Shown: positions 1-7,106 of the stretch, one piece after another | Layout: every line of letters begins with the position of its first letter | Numbering within the stretch: position 1 is the first letter of the stretch | Assembly: GCA_964434165.1 (NCBI GenBank) | Contig: CAYSUS010000137.1 | Location: 1-16,488, forward strand | Source: CAYSUS01 sp964434165 | GTDB lineage: Bacteria; Planctomycetota; Planctomycetia; Pirellulales; Thermoguttaceae | DNA: 16,488 nt | Reading direction: 5' to 3' | Position numbers and translations under genes: made by a program | Notes under the pieces: generated by a model | What the model was told of the DNA's origin: nothing | Seen by the model: only the letters and a program-made list of their open reading frames with translations | Databases searched by the model: none

Positions 1-966
1 GGCGGCATTGAGCCCAATCCGCGCTACGAGACGTGCGTCCGCGCCGTGGCCCAAGCCCGGGAGGCAGGCGTCGATTTCCTGCTCGCGGTGGGCGGCGGCT
101 CGGTGATCGACGGCACCAAGTTCATCGCCGCCGCCCTGGCCTACGAAGGGGACGAGCCGTGGGATCTGCTTCTGGACTGGTCGAAGATCCGCGGGGCCGT
201 GCCCTTCGGCACGGTGCTCACGTTGCCGGGCACCGGCTCGGAGATGAACGGCGGGGCGGTCGTCTCGCGCGAGTCCACGCACGAGAAGCTGTTCTTCATC
301 ACGGAGCACACCTTCCCGACGTTCTCGATCCTCGATCCCGAGACCACCTTCACTCTTCCCGAGAGGCAGTTCGCCAACGGCACGATCGACGCCTTCGTGC
401 AGGTGCTCGAGCAGTACATGACCTACGACGTGAACGCCCCGCTCCAGGACCGCTTCGCCGAGGCGATCCTCAAGACGATCATCGAGGAGGCCCCCAAGGT
501 CCAGGCGAACCCCCGCGACTACGACGCCCGGGCGAACCTCATGTGGTGCGCCACCAACGGCCTGAACGGCTGGATCGCCTGCGGGGTGCCGCAGGACTGG
601 GCCTCGCACATGATCGGTCACGAGCTGACCGCCCTGTACGGGCTCGACCACGGCCAGACCCTTGCCGTCGTCATGCCCCTGGTTCTAAGGCACCAGAAGG
701 ACCGTAAGCGCGGAAAGCTGCTGCAGTACGGCCGCCGGGTGTGGGGCCTGGAGGGAGACGAAGACACGGTCATCGACCAGGCGATCCAGCGGACCGAGGA
801 GTTCTTCCGGTCGCTGGGCACGCCGACGCGCCTGGCCGAGTACGGCATCCCGGCCGAGGCCCCGGCCCTGGTCGCTTCGCGCCTCGCCGAACGGAGCATG
901 AAGCTCGGTGAGCACGGAGACATCCAGCGTCAAGAGGTGGAGGAGATCCTCTCCCTTCAGGCCTAG
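1..966 (+). CDS. YqhD-like iron-containing alcohol dehydrogenase, 5' partial
   Basis: Group III (iron-type) alcohol/aldehyde dehydrogenase, closest by eye to E. coli YqhD and butanol dehydrogenases, which reduce aldehydes with NAD(P)H in the cytoplasm. The frame is open from base 1. The visible 321 residues begin at GGIEPNPRYET, which matches YqhD after roughly its first 65-70 residues, so the start lies outside the window. The nucleotide-binding motif VGGGSVIDGTKFIA and the TGSEMNGGAVVS segment are intact. The metal-binding region shows Asp at 388-390 and His at 607-609 and 649-651 (SHMIGHELTALYGLDH). The second ligand position, His in YqhD (DAFVH), is Gln here (DAFVQ, codon 400-402). The C-terminus looks complete. 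A hairpin terminator follows 28 bases after the stop. The family call is secure; substrate and cofactor are not known. Confidence 0.93.
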   Translation, partial: GGIEPNPRYETCVRAVAQAREAGVDFLLAVGGGSVIDGTKFIAAALAYEGDEPWDLLLDWSKIRGAVPFGTVLTLPGTGSEMNGGAVVSRESTHEKLFFITEHTFPTFSILDPETTFTLPERQFANGTIDAFVQVLEQYMTYDVNAPLQDRFAEAILKTIIEEAPKVQANPRDYDARANLMWCATNGLNGWIACGVPQDWASHMIGHELTALYGLDHGQTLAVVMPLVLRHQKDRKRGKLLQYGRRVWGLEGDEDTVIDQAIQRTEEFFRSLGTPTRLAEYGIPAEAPALVASRLAERSMKLGEHGDIQRQEVEEILSLQA

Positions 967-993
967 CAAGCGACCGCCCAACGGCACGGACAG

Positions 994-1021
994 CCGAAGT
1001 CTTCAGGACTTCGGAAGTTTT
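994..1021 (+). terminator. Rho-independent terminator after the dehydrogenase
   Basis: A perfect 8-bp stem, CCGAAGTC at 994-1001 and GACTTCGG at 1007-1014, encloses a 5-base loop and is followed by AAGTTTT. The T run lies on the plus-strand side only, so it best serves the dehydrogenase. It overlaps the 3' end of the convergent tsaB gene, whose TGA stop codon lies in and beside the loop. Confidence 0.6.
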
Positions 1022-1698
1022 CTGGAGGCCTCCCACTTCTCCACGGCCGCCGGCTTGCGCGAGTAGCGGGGCGCGAGCTTCCACAGGTCGTCCCGCTGGC
1101 CCGCGGCGTACAGGTGCTCGGCCAGCCGGGCGGCCGCGGCCGCGGTCGGCGCCCAGAAGGCGGAGTCGAGGACTTCCACGCCGGGCGGCACGCGGTCAAT
1201 GGCCCTCCTGAGGATCGGCCCCGCGATGGCGGTTCCCCGAGGGAACGATCCGAGCCACGCGTCGAGATCGAGGACCTGCCAATCGGCCTGGGCGATCGGC
1301 CAGCCCTGTTCGTCCCGGCGAAACAGCCCGGCGGCGACCTGACCCCGCTGGGCATCCACGGCGATGCCGAGACGCTCCGCGCTCTGCGGGCAGCCCACGG
1401 CGATCACCTGAAGCGTGTCGAGGCCAAGCACCTCGGCCCCGGCGCAGTAGGCAAGCGTCTTGGCCGCCGTCACGCCGACGCGGAGTCCCGTGAAGGAGCC
1501 CGGACCGATGCAGGCGGCGACCAGCCCGATGTCGCGAGTCCGCCAGCCGGCCGCGGCCCGCAGTTCGCGCAGGGCGGGGACGAGCGAGCCCGCGCTTCGC
1601 TGCCCTTCCATTAACCTCAACTGCGTTAACAGGTTACCGTCACGCCACGCGGCCACGCTTCCGAGGGCTTCGGTGGTCTCCAGGGCCAGCACGTTCAA
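1003..1698 (-). CDS. tsaB: tRNA threonylcarbamoyladenosine biosynthesis protein TsaB
   Basis: TsaB is the non-catalytic ASKHA-fold partner of TsaD in the cytoplasmic complex that makes t6A at position 37 of ANN-decoding tRNAs. The N-terminus MNVLALETTEALGSVAAW is the expected ASKHA phosphate-1 strand, and the TsaB hallmark GPGSFTGLRVG follows at about residues 65-75. Length is 231 residues, normal for the family. I chose the TTG start at 1698 because a perfect AGGAGG lies 8 bases upstream (1712-1707) and the protein then begins exactly where homologues do. A TTG at 1725 in the same frame would add nine residues (MLLAQEAAP) and bury that ribosome-binding site in the coding region. The gene is divergent from the metallophosphoesterase and convergent with the dehydrogenase. 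No tsaD or tsaE is in the window. Confidence 0.92.
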   Translation of the reverse strand: MNVLALETTEALGSVAAWRDGNLLTQLRLMEGQRSAGSLVPALRELRAAAGWRTRDIGLVAACIGPGSFTGLRVGVTAAKTLAYCAGAEVLGLDTLQVIAVGCPQSAERLGIAVDAQRGQVAAGLFRRDEQGWPIAQADWQVLDLDAWLGSFPRGTAIAGPILRRAIDRVPPGVEVLDSAFWAPTAAAAARLAEHLYAAGQRDDLWKLAPRYSRKPAAVEKWEASRKLPKS

Positions 1699-1706
1699 CG
1701 GGGCGG

Positions 1707-1712
1707 CCTCCT
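1707..1712 (-). promoter_or_regulatory. Ribosome-binding site that fixes the tsaB start
   Basis: AGGAGG on the minus strand, 8 bases before the TTG at 1698. It decides between the two in-frame TTG codons (1725 and 1698) in favour of the shorter protein. Confidence 0.65.
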
Positions 1713-1837
1713 GCGCCAAGAGCAATCGTTACGACCCGGGCAAGCCGCCGCGGCCGGTCCCAGCCGCGCCTCCCCACCCGTCGGTTCGACTGTCCAGCTT
1801 GACGCAACGGGGCCGGCCTGGCAAGGGACGACGCGCC

Positions 1838-1866
1838 TTGACCCCACCACCACACAACAATAGACT
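1838..1866 (+). promoter_or_regulatory. Sigma70-like promoter for the metallophosphoesterase gene
   Basis: TTGACC at 1838-1843 (5 of 6 to TTGACA), a 17-base spacer, and TAGACT at 1861-1866 (4 of 6 to TATAAT). It faces the metallophosphoesterase, with a predicted leader of about 80 bases before the GTG start. The spacer is AC-rich and less GC-rich than its surroundings, as expected of a promoter. A small 5-bp hairpin (1923-1937) sits in the leader just before the start. Confidence 0.45.
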
Positions 1867-1951
1867 ACCAAAGGCCTTGGAAAGACTCAGGCCCCTGGCT
1901 CCTCCGATCGCAGGGACTCGTTCGCGGCAATACCGCGTTGGATCGATCGTC

Positions 1952-2707
1952 GTGAAACTGGCCGTTATCAGCGACATCCACAGCAACCTCGAGAGCCTCA
2001 GCGAGGTTCTTGCCGACATCAAGGGCCAGGATGTCAGCGAGGTGATCTGCCTCGGCGACGTCGTGGGGTATGGGCCCAACCCCCGCGAGTGCATCGACGA
2101 GGTGATGAAGTGCAAGGTATGCCTGCTCGGCAACCACGATCAGGGCGCGCTGTTCGACCCGGAGGGCTTCAATACCGGCGCGGAGCGGGCGATCTTCTGG
2201 ACCCGGGCCCAGCTCGAGAACTCGCACGGTTCGGCCGGCATCAACGAAAGCCACCGCCGCTGGGACTTCCTCGGGGAGTTGCCCCGCAACCACCAGCAGG
2301 GCGACCACCTGTTCGTGCACGGCTCCGCGCGCAACCCGCTGAACGAGTACGTCTTCCCTGAAGACATCTACAATCGGCGGAAAATGGAGAAGATTTTCGC
2401 GCTGGTCCCGAAGTACGTCTTTCAAGGGCACACGCACGTGCCCGGTGTGTTCACCGAGGATTTCCGCTTCCTCAGCCCGGAAGACATCAACCACGAGTAC
2501 CGGCTCGGCGAAGAGAAGGCGATGATCAACGTCGGGTCCGTGGGCCAGCCGCGCGATGGCGACGCGCGGGCGTGCTACGTCATCGTCGACGGGGATCTCG
2601 TGCGCTTCCGCCGCGTCGATTATCCGGTAGAGGAGACGGTGCGTAAGATCTACGACGTCCCCGACCTGGATAATTTCCTCGGCGATCGGCTCCGCGACGG
2701 GCGTTGA
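1952..2707 (+). CDS. Calcineurin-like metallophosphoesterase (YfcE/MJ0936-like)
   Basis: Predicted dinuclear-metal phosphoesterase of the Metallophos_2 group, 251 residues, cytoplasmic (no signal peptide). All family motifs are present in order: SDIHSN at residues 7-12 (Asp and His ligands), GDVVGYGPNP near residue 34, GNHD, VHGS and GHTHVP, followed by the usual end strand INVGSVGQPRDGD. The GTG start at 1952 was chosen because the protein then begins MKLAVISDIH, as homologues do. The open frame extends about 490 bases further upstream but that part is antisense to tsaB and intergenic. The ribosome-binding site is weak. Members of this family act on phosphodiesters, nucleotides or phosphoproteins, and the natural substrate cannot be told from sequence. 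It is transcribed alone from the promoter in the divergent intergenic region. Confidence 0.88.
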   Translation: MKLAVISDIHSNLESLSEVLADIKGQDVSEVICLGDVVGYGPNPRECIDEVMKCKVCLLGNHDQGALFDPEGFNTGAERAIFWTRAQLENSHGSAGINESHRRWDFLGELPRNHQQGDHLFVHGSARNPLNEYVFPEDIYNRRKMEKIFALVPKYVFQGHTHVPGVFTEDFRFLSPEDINHEYRLGEEKAMINVGSVGQPRDGDARACYVIVDGDLVRFRRVDYPVEETVRKIYDVPDLDNFLGDRLRDGR

Positions 2708-2721
2708 CCCCGATCGACCGC

Positions 2722-2739
2722 GGACCGCAAAGGCGGTCC
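2722..2739. repeat. Perfect hairpin after the metallophosphoesterase
   Basis: GGACCGC at 2722-2728 and GCGGTCC at 2733-2739 around a 4-base AAAG loop form a strong 7-bp stem 15 bases after the stop codon. There is no T run, so it could be a non-canonical terminator or an mRNA 3'-end stabiliser. Confidence 0.4.
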
Positions 2740-2813
2740 CAGCAGGTCCGCCGAGCTACTGAAGGACTTCCCCATGCCCCATAGAGGGGTGCATGTCCAC
2801 CCGGGCCTCTTTG

Positions 2814-2836
2814 GCATTGCATCATCTCGGCAATGC
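2814..2836. repeat. Inverted repeat upstream of yidC
   Basis: GCATTGC (2814-2820) and GCAATGC (2830-2836), perfect 7-bp arms around a 9-base loop, about 100 bases before the yidC start. It could be a protein-binding dyad or a leader hairpin for the yidC-mnmE unit. No convincing promoter could be assigned in the 226-base gap 2708-2933. Confidence 0.3.
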
Positions 2837-2933
2837 GCGACAATTGGGGGTTAGGCTAGTTTAGTGAAATGCGCCGGTTTTGCCCGGCTTTCTCCTGCCG
2901 GTCTGCGCTTGCGCGCCGAGGGGTTGTGATCGC

Positions 2934-5357
2934 ATGGAAAAACGGACGGTCCTGTTCCTGGTCCTGTCGTTTGCCATTCTTGTGGGATACCAGGCGCTGT
3001 TGGCCTGGCTCGTCCCGCCGCCGCCGAGAAAGCCCCCGGGCGCCGACGCCGTGGCCGAGGCCGAGAAAGAGCCGGGCGAAGGGCAGCCCGCACATGCCGA
3101 CGTCGCGGCCAAGGGGGAGTCGGGCGAGGACCGCAAGCCGAGAACCAAGGACGACCGCGCGGAGAAGCCTTTGCCGGAAGAGAGGCCCGGCCCCGAAGCG
3201 AAGCCCGAGGAACAGCAAGAGCCTGCCGAATCCAAGGACGCCCCCGAGGCGGCCGAACCGGAACCGCCCGAGCAATGGATCACGCTCGGCTCGGCCGACC
3301 CGGCGAGCCCGTACCGGATGCTGGTCACGCTGACCAACCGCGGCGCGGCCGTGGCCATGGTCGAGCTGAGCAGCTCGCGCTACCAGGACTTGACCGACCG
3401 CAAGGGCCTGAAGTACGACCGCAGCGGCTACCTGGGCCGCGTTGCCGTGGACGAGGACCTCAACGGCGTCGGCTGCCCCGTGCAGGTCGTGGGACCGGGA
3501 ACGCCCGCCGAGGCGGCCGGGCTAAAGCCGGGCGACGTGCTCACGGCCGTGGGCGACCGCGACGTGCTCGACTCGGCCACGCTGCGCAAGGCGCTCGAGC
3601 ATACGCGCCCCAGGCAGACCGTGGTCCTTTCCGTGCTTCGGGACGGGCGGCCGCTGGAGCTGGAGGCCACGCTCGGCGAGCGCCCCCTGGCGGTGATCCG
3701 CCCCGAGCAGCCCGACCCGTTCTCCTTCCTCCTCACGCTCGCGCAAGTGGACGACGAGGAGCTGGAGACCAAACCGCCGTCCGGCGACGAGCCCGGACCG
3801 GCACACGACCTGGAGCAGGAGCTCAGGGGAGTCACGCTCCGCCACGGGCGGTGGCAGGTCGCGGAATCGGCTGAGGACAAGGTCGTCTTCCGCCGCAAAG
3901 TCCCCCAGTGGGGCCTGGAGCTGACCAAGACGTACCGACTGGCCGAGGTGCCGGCCGAGGAGCACGACAACGAGAACTACCGGGCGTATCATCTCGTTCT
4001 CGAGCTGGCGATCCATAACTCCGACGAGACGCCCCACAGCGTAGCCTACCAGCTCGACGGGCCCACGGGGCTGCCGATCGAAGCCTGGTGGTACGCCTAC
4101 AAAGTGAGCCACGGCTGGAGCGGCGTGGGAGTGCGCGACGTGGTCAAGTCGTTCGGCACGGCCGATCCCAGCCTGGTCAGTTGTCGTCAGATCGCCCAGA
4201 ACGACGTGGATGCGCTGCCCTGGCAGGGCGAGCCATTGAATTTCATGGGCGTCGATGCGCAGTACTTCTCCGCCGTGGTCATCCCTCAGAAGGAGTCGGC
4301 CGGAGACGTTTGGTTCGCCCGGTCGTGGCCGATGACCGTCGGAGCCGTGGACCCGGATCACCCGAATCTGACGAACACCTCCTTTCGCCTGGTCAGCGTC
4401 GCCCACCAGTTGAAGCCGGACGAGACGCTCGCGCGCGAGTTCGTGGTCTTCGCGGGGCCCAAGAAGCCGCCGCTGCTGGCCCATTACGGACTTGGGAAGG
4501 TGGTCTATTACGGCTGGTTCACGCCCGTGGCCAAGCCCATGCTATGGGTCCTGCATTTCATCTACGACCACATCATCGGCAACTACGGGATCGCGATCGT
4601 GATGCTCACGGTCCTGGTCCGGCTGGCCATGTTCCCGTTGAGCCGCAAGCAGACGCTCAACGCCCTGAAGATGCAGGAGCTCCAGCCGGAGATCAAGAGG
4701 ATCCAGGAGAAATACAAGAAGGATCTGGAGGCCCGCACCCGCGCCCAGCAGGAGCTGTTCCGCAAGCACAACTACAACCCCCTGGGCGGCTGCCTGGTGA
4801 TGTTCATCCAGATCCCGATTTTCGTGGCCCTGTACCGCTCGCTGATGGTGGACGTGGAGCTCCGCCAGGCGCCGCTGTTGTGGGAGAGCATCCGCTGGTG
4901 CTCGAACCTCTCGGCCCCGGACATGTTCCTCGACTGGACGGGATTCATGCCGGGGTTTATCACCAAAACGACCGGCTTCACCGGCCTGGGGCCCTACCTC
5001 AACATCCTCCCGCTTCTCACTGTGGCGCTGTTCCTGGCCCAACAGAAGATGCTCATGCCCCCGCCCGCCGACGAGCAGGCCGCCATGCAGCAGAAGGTCA
5101 TGACCTACATGATGCTCTTCATGGGCCTGATCTTCTTCAAGGTCGCGGCCGGGCTGTGCATCTACTTCATCGCGTCGAGCCTCTGGGGGCTGGGCGAGCG
5201 CCAGTTCCTGCCCAAGGCCAAGCCCAAGGACGCCGAAGACGAGGACGCCGCCCTCTCGCCGGCCGCCTCCCAGCCCTCGCCGCGCCCCGGCTCCAACGGA
5301 CAGGATCGGCCTGCCGGCTCGCGCAAGAAGCGCAAGAAGGCCCGCGGCAAGCGCTAG
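2934..5357 (+). CDS. yidC: Membrane protein insertase YidC with an inserted PDZ domain
   Basis: YidC/Oxa1/Alb3 insertase that inserts and folds inner-membrane proteins with or without SecYEG. Length is 807 residues; E. coli YidC has about 550. Layout: TM1 at 5-27; a Pro/Glu/Lys-rich linker at about 28-114; the start of the periplasmic beta domain (about 115-163); a PDZ domain at about 166-248 (GPGTPAEAAGLKPGDVLTAV); the rest of the periplasmic domain to about 530; then the conserved core with TM2 (about 540-575, groove Arg563 in MLTVLVRLAMFPLSRKQ), the charged cytoplasmic hairpin, TM3 (about 618-637), TM4 (about 684-707) and TM5 (about 722-752). The C-terminus is basic (KKRKKARGKR), as in YidCs that contact ribosomes. 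The ATG at 2934 gives the typical N-terminus MEKRTVLFLVLSF, with GAGGGG upstream. The mnmE start is 9 bases after the stop. Confidence 0.95.
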   Translation: MEKRTVLFLVLSFAILVGYQALLAWLVPPPPRKPPGADAVAEAEKEPGEGQPAHADVAAKGESGEDRKPRTKDDRAEKPLPEERPGPEAKPEEQQEPAESKDAPEAAEPEPPEQWITLGSADPASPYRMLVTLTNRGAAVAMVELSSSRYQDLTDRKGLKYDRSGYLGRVAVDEDLNGVGCPVQVVGPGTPAEAAGLKPGDVLTAVGDRDVLDSATLRKALEHTRPRQTVVLSVLRDGRPLELEATLGERPLAVIRPEQPDPFSFLLTLAQVDDEELETKPPSGDEPGPAHDLEQELRGVTLRHGRWQVAESAEDKVVFRRKVPQWGLELTKTYRLAEVPAEEHDNENYRAYHLVLELAIHNSDETPHSVAYQLDGPTGLPIEAWWYAYKVSHGWSGVGVRDVVKSFGTADPSLVSCRQIAQNDVDALPWQGEPLNFMGVDAQYFSAVVIPQKESAGDVWFARSWPMTVGAVDPDHPNLTNTSFRLVSVAHQLKPDETLAREFVVFAGPKKPPLLAHYGLGKVVYYGWFTPVAKPMLWVLHFIYDHIIGNYGIAIVMLTVLVRLAMFPLSRKQTLNALKMQELQPEIKRIQEKYKKDLEARTRAQQELFRKHNYNPLGGCLVMFIQIPIFVALYRSLMVDVELRQAPLLWESIRWCSNLSAPDMFLDWTGFMPGFITKTTGFTGLGPYLNILPLLTVALFLAQQKMLMPPPADEQAAMQQKVMTYMMLFMGLIFFKVAAGLCIYFIASSLWGLGERQFLPKAKPKDAEDEDAALSPAASQPSPRPGSNGQDRPAGSRKKRKKARGKR

Positions 5358-5366
5358 GGCGGCGCC

Positions 5367-6749
5367 ATGGCCTACCATCTGGACGACACGATCGCGGCCA
5401 TCGCGTCGCCGCCGGGCGGGGGCTATCGGGGTATCCTGCGTCTGGCGGGCCCGGGCGTCGTCGCCTGTCTGAACGCGTGCTTCGTGTCTCACCAGCGCGG
5501 TTCGAACCCGCTGGAATCCGCTCGTCGTGCGTCGGTCGTCCAAGGCACTCTGAACCTGCACGACGCGCGGGCCCGGCTGCCCTGCGACCTCCTCTTCTGG
5601 CCCGGGCCGCGGAGCTATACCGGCGGCCCCCTGGCCGAGGTTCACACGCTGGGCAGCCCGCCGCTCTTGGACGCGGCGCTTCGCAACCTGTGCCGCGCGG
5701 GCGCCCGGCCAGCCGAGCCCGGCGAGTTCACCCTGCGAGCGTTTCTGAGCGGACGCATCGACCTGACCGAGGCCGAGGCCGTGATGGGCATCATCGATGC
5801 CGCCGACGCGCGCCGGCTCGACCTCGCCCTGGCCCAGCTTGCCGGCGGGCTCGCCCGGCCTCTTCACCGTCTGCGGGAAGACCTCCTCGACCTGCTTTCG
5901 CACCTGGAGACCGGGCTCGATTTCGCCGACGAGGACCTCTCCTTCATCGCGCAAGGAGAGCTCCTCGCGCGCCTCCAGGCCGCGCAGGCGGCCGTCGCCG
6001 CCGTGGCGGATCAGATGGCCTCGCGGGGACGGTCGGACGCGGCCGGCCGGGCGGCGATCGTGGGCCTTCCCAACGCGGGCAAGAGCCGCCTGTTCAACGT
6101 CCTCACCCGGCGCGGAGGGGCGATCGTCTCGCCCGTGGCCGGCACCACGCGCGACTACCTGACGGCCCGACTGGACCTGGCAGGGGTGTCCTGCGTGCTG
6201 GTGGACACGGCGGGAAGGGAATCGGCCGATGAGGTCGGGGCCTCGCCGGTCGCCGCGGCGGCCCAGCGCTTGGCCGACGAGCAGGCGACCGCGGCCGAGG
6301 TCCGCCTGGTGTGTCTCGACTCCTCGCGCCCGATCGACGCGTGGGAGCAGTCGCAGCTCGACCGGGACGCGAGCCCCGACCGAGTGCTCGTCTGGACCAA
6401 GGTCGATCTTGCCCCGGGTAGGACCCTGGACAGGCGCGCGCTGGCTACAAGCAGCGCCACGGGCGCGGGCCTCGACCCGCTGCGAGAGCGGCTCCGCGAG
6501 GCCTTGCTGGCGGCTTCGGGCGGGCCGGCGGGCGCGGTCGCCATTACGGCGGCGCGATGCGCCGACTCCGTCCGGACCGCGGCCGCATCGCTTCATCGAG
6601 CCTCGAACTTGGTGGATGAGGGGGGCGGCGAGGAACTCGTCGCCGCCGAGGTGCGCACGGCCCTGGACGCCCTCGGCCACGTCGTGGGCGCCGTTTACGC
6701 CGAGGACCTGCTCGACCGCATCTTCAGCCGGTTCTGCATCGGGAAGTAG
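5367..6749 (+). CDS. mnmE: tRNA uridine-5-carboxymethylaminomethyl GTPase MnmE
   Basis: MnmE (TrmE) works with MnmG to install the cmnm5 group on wobble U34 of tRNAs, using methylene-tetrahydrofolate and GTP. Length is 460 residues, normal. The N-terminal folate-binding domain begins MAYHLDDTIAAIASPPGGG and includes GEFTLRAFLSGRIDLTEAEA. The inserted G domain has G1 GLPNAGKS (residues 233-240, including the potassium-coordinating Asn236), G2 TTRDY, G3 DTAG, G4 TKVD in place of the more usual NKxD, and G5 SSATGAG. The protein ends in RFCIGK, the diagnostic C-terminal tetrapeptide with catalytic Cys457. The start ATG is 9 bases after yidC, so the two are probably one transcript. Neither mnmG nor jag is adjacent. 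Confidence 0.96.
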   Translation: MAYHLDDTIAAIASPPGGGYRGILRLAGPGVVACLNACFVSHQRGSNPLESARRASVVQGTLNLHDARARLPCDLLFWPGPRSYTGGPLAEVHTLGSPPLLDAALRNLCRAGARPAEPGEFTLRAFLSGRIDLTEAEAVMGIIDAADARRLDLALAQLAGGLARPLHRLREDLLDLLSHLETGLDFADEDLSFIAQGELLARLQAAQAAVAAVADQMASRGRSDAAGRAAIVGLPNAGKSRLFNVLTRRGGAIVSPVAGTTRDYLTARLDLAGVSCVLVDTAGRESADEVGASPVAAAAQRLADEQATAAEVRLVCLDSSRPIDAWEQSQLDRDASPDRVLVWTKVDLAPGRTLDRRALATSSATGAGLDPLRERLREALLAASGGPAGAVAITAARCADSVRTAAASLHRASNLVDEGGGEELVAAEVRTALDALGHVVGAVYAEDLLDRIFSRFCIGK

Positions 6750-6805
6750 ACGCTTTTCTCGGATTTCTACCAGCTCCCGGGCTCCTGCCTGGAAGTGCAC
6801 TGCAA

Positions 6806-6822
6806 GGGAGGCTCAGCCTCCC
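6806..6822. repeat. Perfect inverted repeat after mnmE
   Basis: GGGAGGC, a 3-base TCA loop, then GCCTCCC, 57 bases after the mnmE stop. No T run follows in either direction. It could be a weak terminator or part of a dispersed intergenic repeat; only a genome-wide search can tell. Confidence 0.4.
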
Positions 6823-6960
6823 ATGAGCGTCCAAGCGGGGCGTCGCTCCCAACCCCGGGTGCCACTTCCGCCCTCGCGCCGAGTACGGCCGTCTGCCGCG
6901 CCTGGCGCAGCCCCCCTGCGAGTCTGGCCCTTCCGCCCCGTTTCCTCTTGGTCGCGATGA

Positions 6961-6989
6961 TTGCAGCCTCGCCCGCGGCCCGATAGAAT
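6961..6989 (+). promoter_or_regulatory. Possible promoter for the DUF4262 gene
   Basis: TTGCAG at 6961-6966, a 17-base spacer, and TAGAAT at 6984-6989 (5 of 6 to TATAAT). The -35 half is weak (3 of 6). Spacing is ideal and no other gene start is closer, which gives a leader of about 110 bases. Confidence 0.35.
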
Positions 6990-7106
6990 CCCCAGAAGAA
7001 GATCGCCGGCAAGCGAGCCCCCCGCTCCGCGGCTGGAGTTCAACGGCGTTTCATCGCGCATCGCTCCGCGACGAGACGACAGAACCCTGTACGTTGGGCC
7101 ATAGAG

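Larger units (their letters stand above)
6750..7106. other. 357-base intergenic region, no gene recognised
   Basis: Between mnmE and the DUF4262 gene. It holds a perfect inverted repeat (6806-6822), a pyrimidine-rich stretch on the plus strand at about 6840-6950, and a promoter-like sequence at 6961-6989. Short open frames exist on both strands but lack ribosome-binding sites, recognisable motifs and plausible composition. I see no tRNA or other structured RNA. Confidence 0.6.

Noticed and set aside
2880..2933. Upstream in-frame extension of YidC (MPGFLLPVCACAPRG), which looks faintly like a lipoprotein signal
   Set aside because: Starting at 2934 gives the standard YidC N-terminus (MEKRTVLFLVLSF) with a ribosome-binding site; the extension lacks a proper signal and has Arg and Asp before TM1.
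2869..3333. Arg/Ser-rich open frame beginning just before yidC, checked as a possible YidD or RnpA
   Set aside because: It has none of the YidD or RnpA motifs and overlaps yidC in another frame.
5493..5512. GGTTCGAACC-like T-arm sequence suggesting a tRNA
   Set aside because: It lies inside mnmE, the stem pairs imperfectly, and no acceptor, D or anticodon arm can be built around it.
4542..6800. 752-codon open frame on the minus strand across yidC and mnmE
   Set aside because: It is antisense to two securely identified genes, with low-complexity Arg/Gly/Ala-rich translation and no family motif.
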